Program-made: the position numbers and the translations under genes | NCBI RefSeq assembly: GCF_014635905.1 | Contig: NZ_BMDS01000012.1 | Location: forward strand, 1-32,646 | Length of the DNA: 32,646 nucleotides | Origin: Limosilactobacillus caviae | GTDB taxonomy: Bacteria > Bacillota > Bacilli > Lactobacillales > Lactobacillaceae | Direction: 5' to 3' | Shown: piece after piece, positions 28,901-32,646 of the stretch | Position numbering within the stretch: the first letter of the stretch is position 1 | Layout of the letters: each line of letters begins with the position of its first letter | Notes under the pieces: generated by a model | Told to the model about the DNA's origin: nothing | The model's database searches: none | Seen by the model: only the letters and a program-made list of their open reading frames with translations

Positions 28901-29160
28901 CCAACATGATTGAAAAGGCTGCTAATAACCTTGCAAGTTACGCTGTCCCATCAGTAGATATTGGCAATTCAATTAATGGTGTCCTTAGTCATGGCAATGT
29001 CAGTAATAATATTGGTGGTACGATCGACCATCAGTTAAACATTAATCAGCAACCAGCCTATATTAATCTTTCACTGGGCGGAACAGAATATACAGCGTTT
29101 GTTGAAGATATTAGTCGTGAACAAGGAAATCAAAGTTCTTTAAGACAATTTAGATTTTAG
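25933..29160 (+). CDS. Tail tape measure protein with 40-residue repeats
   Basis: A 1075-aa tape measure, whose length sets tail length. The N-terminal TP901-type domain (about 60-340) has GGTSKDIDGLADVANRMGAI and DAADAMIEMAQNGAS; hydrophobic segments near 500-535 (VPWGLIVAAIAAVVAALVIFF) are membrane-active candidates; tandem 40-residue repeats of the type LWQGIVTTAQ...W...EFF follow, then a C-terminal SALGIHSPSRVMRD motif near 970. No lytic domain is recognised. GGGGG precedes the ATG. Coding is open throughout. Confidence 0.93.
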   Translation: MADYSVRAILSAVDQSFSSTLARAGQATQAFGNSVNSKMQGVGKAMTVAGAATTAMGMKSVKSFGDFQASLNKAAVVAGGTSKDIDGLADVANRMGAILPISAQDAADAMIEMAQNGASLEDLKKQFPAIAEASTAAGSDLQATAGVVQQSMNIWSDSLESPEQAAGILVQTANASKASIEDMQQALATVGSVAHMAGMDMGTTSEAIGLITNRGFSAAQAADDLNHAITQMLAPSSIAKKEMDALGLSFVDSAGKMKPFPQILQEIADKTNGMGDAQKTAALKAMFGAAGMKAIAPLLDAINDKTGSAQTSWAAYAAEQDKAAGSTAKATKFLSEQANDMQKNIGSKIEQVGGNWEALRNKAMAAKGGVNGALLDMINQTLEWATTSDSSIAQFTRSFIGLSPVIGPAITAVGAFTTNVGKIVGLVGGAIGAIGNLGRTFIVLKQASDLTTAITGLEKLAKKSTIAKTAMYGLKGVRAIFGPLKAAIVGTTAAEEGMATATAAAAVPWGLIVAAIAAVVAALVIFFTKTKLGQQIWANFVNWLKQAWASLKQLASTVWNAIGQAVTHPVETIKGLWNGLTSWFSQLWQKIVTTAKSLWNGFAQFFVPVVEAVKNIWNSISEFFSTLWQGIVTTAQGVWNSFVQGMTPIVDAFKNLWNALTEFFSTLWQGIVTAAQAIWQTFVQIFTSIVEAIKTIWQGLVEFFTPLWQGIVTTAQAIWQQLVTVVQTVWDNIKTITQTAIQVIAQIIQTTMQIVQSIWSTVWDVIKTVVQTVWTVISTIVSTAINAVAGIIKAVTAAIKGDWSGAWNEIKGVVSTVWNGIKTIVSTVFNAVKSIINSILNGIKSVWSSAWNGIKSIASSVMNGIRSVVSSGMSSVRSVVSSMMSSVRSAFSAGWNAARSVTSSGIHRAVNVVRSAASGMISAGRNFVMGFVNGIRGAIGAAANAAANMARSAMNAAKSALGIHSPSRVMRDQVGYYVVAGFAKGMNDNTNMIEKAANNLASYAVPSVDIGNSINGVLSHGNVSNNIGGTIDHQLNINQQPAYINLSLGGTEYTAFVEDISREQGNQSSLRQFRF
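27571..28170 (+). repeat. 120-bp tandem repeats within the tape measure gene
   Basis: Unit starts at 27571 (diverged), 27691, 27811, 27931 and 28051 (partial) each begin a 40-codon unit of the type LWQ(G/K)IVTTA(Q/K)xxW...; exact 120-base spacing is visible from the recurring TTATGGCAA or close relatives at 27691, 27811, 27931 and 28051. Changes in copy number would change tail length in exact steps. Confidence 0.85.
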
Positions 29161-29172
29161 GAGGTAAAAGTT

Positions 29173-29958
29173 ATGTATGGATTTACGAATATGGATATTA
29201 ATCCATCAATTAACAGTCCCACCCGCCCGGTGGAGGCAATTAATTATGGTGGTCATTGGTTAGATGATGAAATCACTGGTTTTACTACTTTAGTTGTGAG
29301 TGGTCGACACACATTCTCACGAAAAATAAATGATGTTGATTTAACTGGTGACGGCAATATGTATTTGTCATCTAAATTAGAAAGTCGCAAACTAGAAGTT
29401 AAATTTATGATTGAAACTGATTCAATAACTGAATATAACCGTCAGATGGAACAGCTAAACATTATTTTGTCTAGCCCCCATCAGCAGTTACTTTTCGCTG
29501 ATTATCCAGAAGCAGTTTATGTAGGTACCGTGACGGAAATTAAAATGAATAACGATACTTTGAATGATGCAGGTACAATTGAGATTGAATGCAGTGATCC
29601 GTTTGCTTATAGCAATGAACAGACCGCTACATTCACTGGTACAAGTTATAAGGTTCCATCAATGGGGCTGAATTATGATCAAACACCAGACACAATTATT
29701 TTCAGTCCTAGCGCTGATATTTCATCTTTGATAATTACCAATGGCGATAAAAAGATCGAAATTAACCAGGAAATTTCAGCCAATGTAAAGGTACTAATAG
29801 ATTTTAATAATTTGGACGTGGTTATTAATGAAGTTTCGGCATTGATGAATGTGACTCTTGATAGTAATTTAGGCGACTTCTATATTAGGGACGGTGATAC
29901 AATTAATTTTTCAGCAGGTGGAAATATTGAAATTAAGTACAGGGTGAAGAAATTATGA
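29173..29958 (+). CDS. Distal tail protein (Dit)
   Basis: A 261-aa distal tail protein of the siphovirus tail family, forming the hub between tail tube and baseplate. The N-terminal part has GHWLDDEITGFTTLVVSGRHTFSRKIN; the C-terminal beta domain contains TIEIECSDPFAYSNEQ. It follows the tape measure and overlaps the Tal gene by four bases. Confidence 0.9.
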   Translation: MYGFTNMDINPSINSPTRPVEAINYGGHWLDDEITGFTTLVVSGRHTFSRKINDVDLTGDGNMYLSSKLESRKLEVKFMIETDSITEYNRQMEQLNIILSSPHQQLLFADYPEAVYVGTVTEIKMNNDTLNDAGTIEIECSDPFAYSNEQTATFTGTSYKVPSMGLNYDQTPDTIIFSPSADISSLIITNGDKKIEINQEISANVKVLIDFNNLDVVINEVSALMNVTLDSNLGDFYIRDGDTINFSAGGNIEIKYRVKKL

Positions 29959-32646
29959 GGATGTATCTATTAGATAAGAAGCAACGTGTTAGACGTTGGC
30001 TTAAAGATAATGATTTCGTTGAAGCAGAAATGACGGAAGAAATTAATGCAGCTAATCAGATTAACTTTTCTTTGCCCTTGAAGGAACGAGTTGCGGATAA
30101 TATTTACTATGTCGCAATCCCTACACCAAGAAGCAAGCAACGTTATTTACTATTTAAATTGCTTAGCGAACAAGTCAAGAATGACCGAATTGAATACCAA
30201 GGAATCGAAGAAGCATATGATGAACTGAAACAGTACGGCTATATTAAGGATATTCGTCCTAATGAACGGACTGCGGAAGAAATGCTAAAAATGGTTCTTG
30301 AACCGACAAGGTGGTCATTGGGCGATGTTCCGGAAACCAATCATCAATCAACAAATTTCTACTATATTAGTTACTTAGAAGCTCTACAAAAAGTTGTGGG
30401 GCTTTTTAATATTGAGCTAACTTTTGAAGTTACGATTGATTCAAAGAGTAATAAAATAACCCGCCGGCAAGTCAATGTTTATAAGCAACAAGGACAGCGG
30501 ACGGGTAAGAGATTTGAATATGGTTCTAATTTATTGACGGTTGAGCAGGAGCAGAATAGTCAAGAATTGATTACTGCCTTAGTCGGTCGTGGTAAAGGTG
30601 AACAAGTGTCGGAAGGTCATGATGATACTCCTGATGGTTATGGTCGACGGATTACTTTTACCGATGTGGTTTGGTCAAAGAAGAACGGTAATCCAGTTGA
30701 TAAACCAGCGGGTCAAGAATATCTTGTTGACCCGGAAGCAACTGAATTATATGGATTTAGTGATGGTAACCCTCGTATTGGTTTAACTGTCTTTGAAGAT
30801 ATTGAAGACCCAATTGAGCTAATCAATGCCACCTGGCAAGCCTTACAATCGTTAAAACGACCAAAGGTGAGCTTTAAAGCTGATGTTACTGATGTTGGTA
30901 ACCTTGGACTTGGTGATACTGTTGCGATTATTCGCCATGACCTAAAGATTGAATACTTTACACGAGTTTATAAAGTAAAGCATAACCTACTTGATGAAAA
31001 TGATAATCAAATCGAACTGGGGGATGACTTTAGCGGTCATAGTATCACTAGTTCAATTATCAAGGTTGATGGGATTGCGAATGAAGCAAAAGAAGTGGCT
31101 GGTCATGCTGCTATTGCGGCGAACGGTAAGAATAATAATTACTATTCTTCTGTTCAACCACTTGCACCTATTGAAGGTGACATCTGGTACAAAGATCTTG
31201 GCAATGGCGAAACCGATATGTATCAATATCACAATGGTGGTTGGGTATTTATCCAGTCTACTCGTGATTTACATATTGTTGAAAATCAGGTTAAGGAAGC
31301 ACAGCAGGGTCTTAACCAAGCCAAGGCCGACATCATCACCAATAAGCAAAAGGCTGATACCGACATTGAGAATCTCAACAAGTCAATTGCAGCTAATAAG
31401 AAGACTGCTGATGATAGCTTACAACGGTTAAGTGATGGCATTACTAAGTTACAAGGTCAGTATGATAACAACATTGTTCCTGATTTAACTAAAGTAACTA
31501 ATGATGTAGCTGATGCCTTGCAGAAGTATATTTCAGCGCAAAATAATATTGTTGATCTAACCAAGCATGCTCAACAACAAGGTAAAAACATTGCTGACGT
31601 GACTAAGACGGTTGATGGTTTGAATATCAACTATGCTAACCTGCTAGGGGATGTTAATTCCACAAAAGTTGATGTAAAGGGTATGCAAACCACACTTGGC
31701 AATGCAAGTGGTGATATTGCACAGTTAAAGCTTGATGCTCAAAACTTACAAACGTTATTAGCAGGTAAGGTTGATAATGCTACTTATACCAATTTTGTTA
31801 ATCTGACCAACCAAGCGCTGAATGCTAAGTTAACGGCTAGCGACTTGAACGGTTATGCAAAGACGGCTGACTTACAAGCAACGGCTAATGGGTTAAAGTT
31901 TAACATTGATAGCGTTACTGATTGGATGAATAATTTGAAGATTGGTGGACGGAATTTAATCCTTAACAGTGATAAGGATATTGTTATCGAATCAAAAACC
32001 ACAGATCCTTGGCCCGCTTGGTGTAATAAAGCAATTTATTGGGATTTAACCCCAGGCGAAACGTATACTTTTTCGGTTTCAGCAACCAATACTAATAACG
32101 TTCAAGAAGCTTCAATGCGAATTTGGAATTCAGCAAGTAATAAAGAAATCGGCTCAGCTAATTTCTATTTCTTAGCAGATGGAAAACGACATTCAAAGAC
32201 ATTTACAATTCCAAAAGATGGAACAAGTTATAGTGTTTGGTTATATGCAGGTCATATGGGAAAATCGAGGGAAAGAACTTTGCAACTACTTTCCATCACC
32301 CTATGCTTCAAGTTGGGAATGCTGGAACAGAGTGGGTGCCAAGTACGGATGATGTTCAACACGATTTAACTGAACTGTCTGGCCGAATTACTGCAACTAG
32401 TCAGCAATTTAGTAGCTATTACACTAAGTCGGAAACCGATAATAAAACCAATTCTGCTAAGAATGACGCCATTAACACAATCAGAAATGATGGAAACTGG
32501 CAAGGGTTAAGTAATATTCTGACTAATTCAGGATTTCTCCAAACTGCTGATGGCTTTATGCAAAAGGTTCAACAGACCACTGTTCCTATGTTTAATGGCG
32601 GTGGAGTTAATCTACTACTAAATACCCAGAATTTTGACCATAATTG
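29955..32646 (+). pseudogene. Tail-associated (Tal/endopeptidase tail) protein, frameshifted, runs off the window
   Basis: Residues 1-360 resemble the prophage endopeptidase-tail domain (PF06605-like: EEINAANQINFSLPLKER, KQRYLLFKLLSEQVKNDRIEYQGI). About 380-620 is a long coiled coil, and from about 645 a carbohydrate-binding-like beta domain (GGRNLILNSDKDIVIESK...). Reading stops at 32369 because of a shift at the A4 run 32261-32264. With one more A the sequence continues GKIEGKNFATTFHHPMLQVGNAGTEWVP... in frame to the window end. It is a broken gene or a homopolymer sequencing error. Late tail protein binding the cell wall. Confidence 0.85.

Noticed and set aside
30589-31431. Plus-strand alternative frames inside the Tal gene
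   Set aside because: The Tal frame matches a known family throughout this stretch; the alternatives have low-complexity, hydrophobic/basic composition typical of off-frame reading.

Overview
The window is the left part of a temperate siphophage (prophage) genome, next to a host rRNA/tRNA operon. The host is a low-GC Lactobacillaceae, most likely Limosilactobacillus (L. reuteri group). That call rests on the style of the 5S and tRNA sequences, strong AGGAGG ribosome binding sites and AT-rich coding; it is recognition from reading, not a database result.

Layout. 1-945: 3' end of a 5S rRNA gene, then nine tRNA genes (Ser-GGA, Glu-TTC, Val-TAC, Phe-GAA, Tyr-GTA, Trp-CCA, His-GTG, Cys-GCA, Leu-CAA) and an intrinsic terminator. 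1084-4080, leftward lysogeny module: tyrosine integrase, a DUF4352 membrane protein, a small unknown protein, an ImmA/IrrE metallopeptidase and a short XRE (CI-like) repressor. 4081-4453, genetic switch: divergent promoters with four related 19-bp operators, one of them over the end of cro. 4751-11399, rightward early and replication genes: DUF771, several small proteins, Gp157, a DEAH helicase, a frameshifted Sak4-like ATPase, DUF669, a prim-pol and a VapE-type helicase. 11408-11640: iteron-rich, AT-rich putative origin. 11655-14817: XRE regulator, VRR-NUC nuclease, many small proteins and the late regulator ArpU. 15038-15952: a moron-like gene of unknown function between two terminators. 16004-32646, late genes: TerS, a homing HNH endonuclease, a disrupted TerL, portal, minor head protein, scaffold, major capsid, neck proteins, major tail protein, tail assembly chaperones joined by a -1 frameshift, tape measure, Dit and Tal. 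The right end (rest of tail, lysis, attR) lies outside the window.

How it works together. The repressor and ImmA hold or release lysogeny at the operator cluster. Cro turns on the early operon. Prim-pol, VapE, the SF2 helicase, DUF669 and the Sak4-like protein replicate and recombine DNA. ArpU then activates packaging and structural genes.

Points worth attention: (a) a minor head protein carrying a C-terminal HEFGH zincin-like domain resembling anthrax lethal factor, followed by a 49-aa overlapping ORF and two terminators; (b) short antisense or intergenic transcription units with near-consensus promoters and intrinsic terminators, one at the 3' end of a small membrane-protein gene; (c) a terminator-bounded unknown moron gene; (d) two genes that appear to start at ATT behind near-identical Shine-Dalgarno regions; (e) a well-formed -1 frameshift signal; (f) disruptions of the Sak4-like, terL and tal genes, suggesting either a defective prophage or homopolymer sequencing errors.
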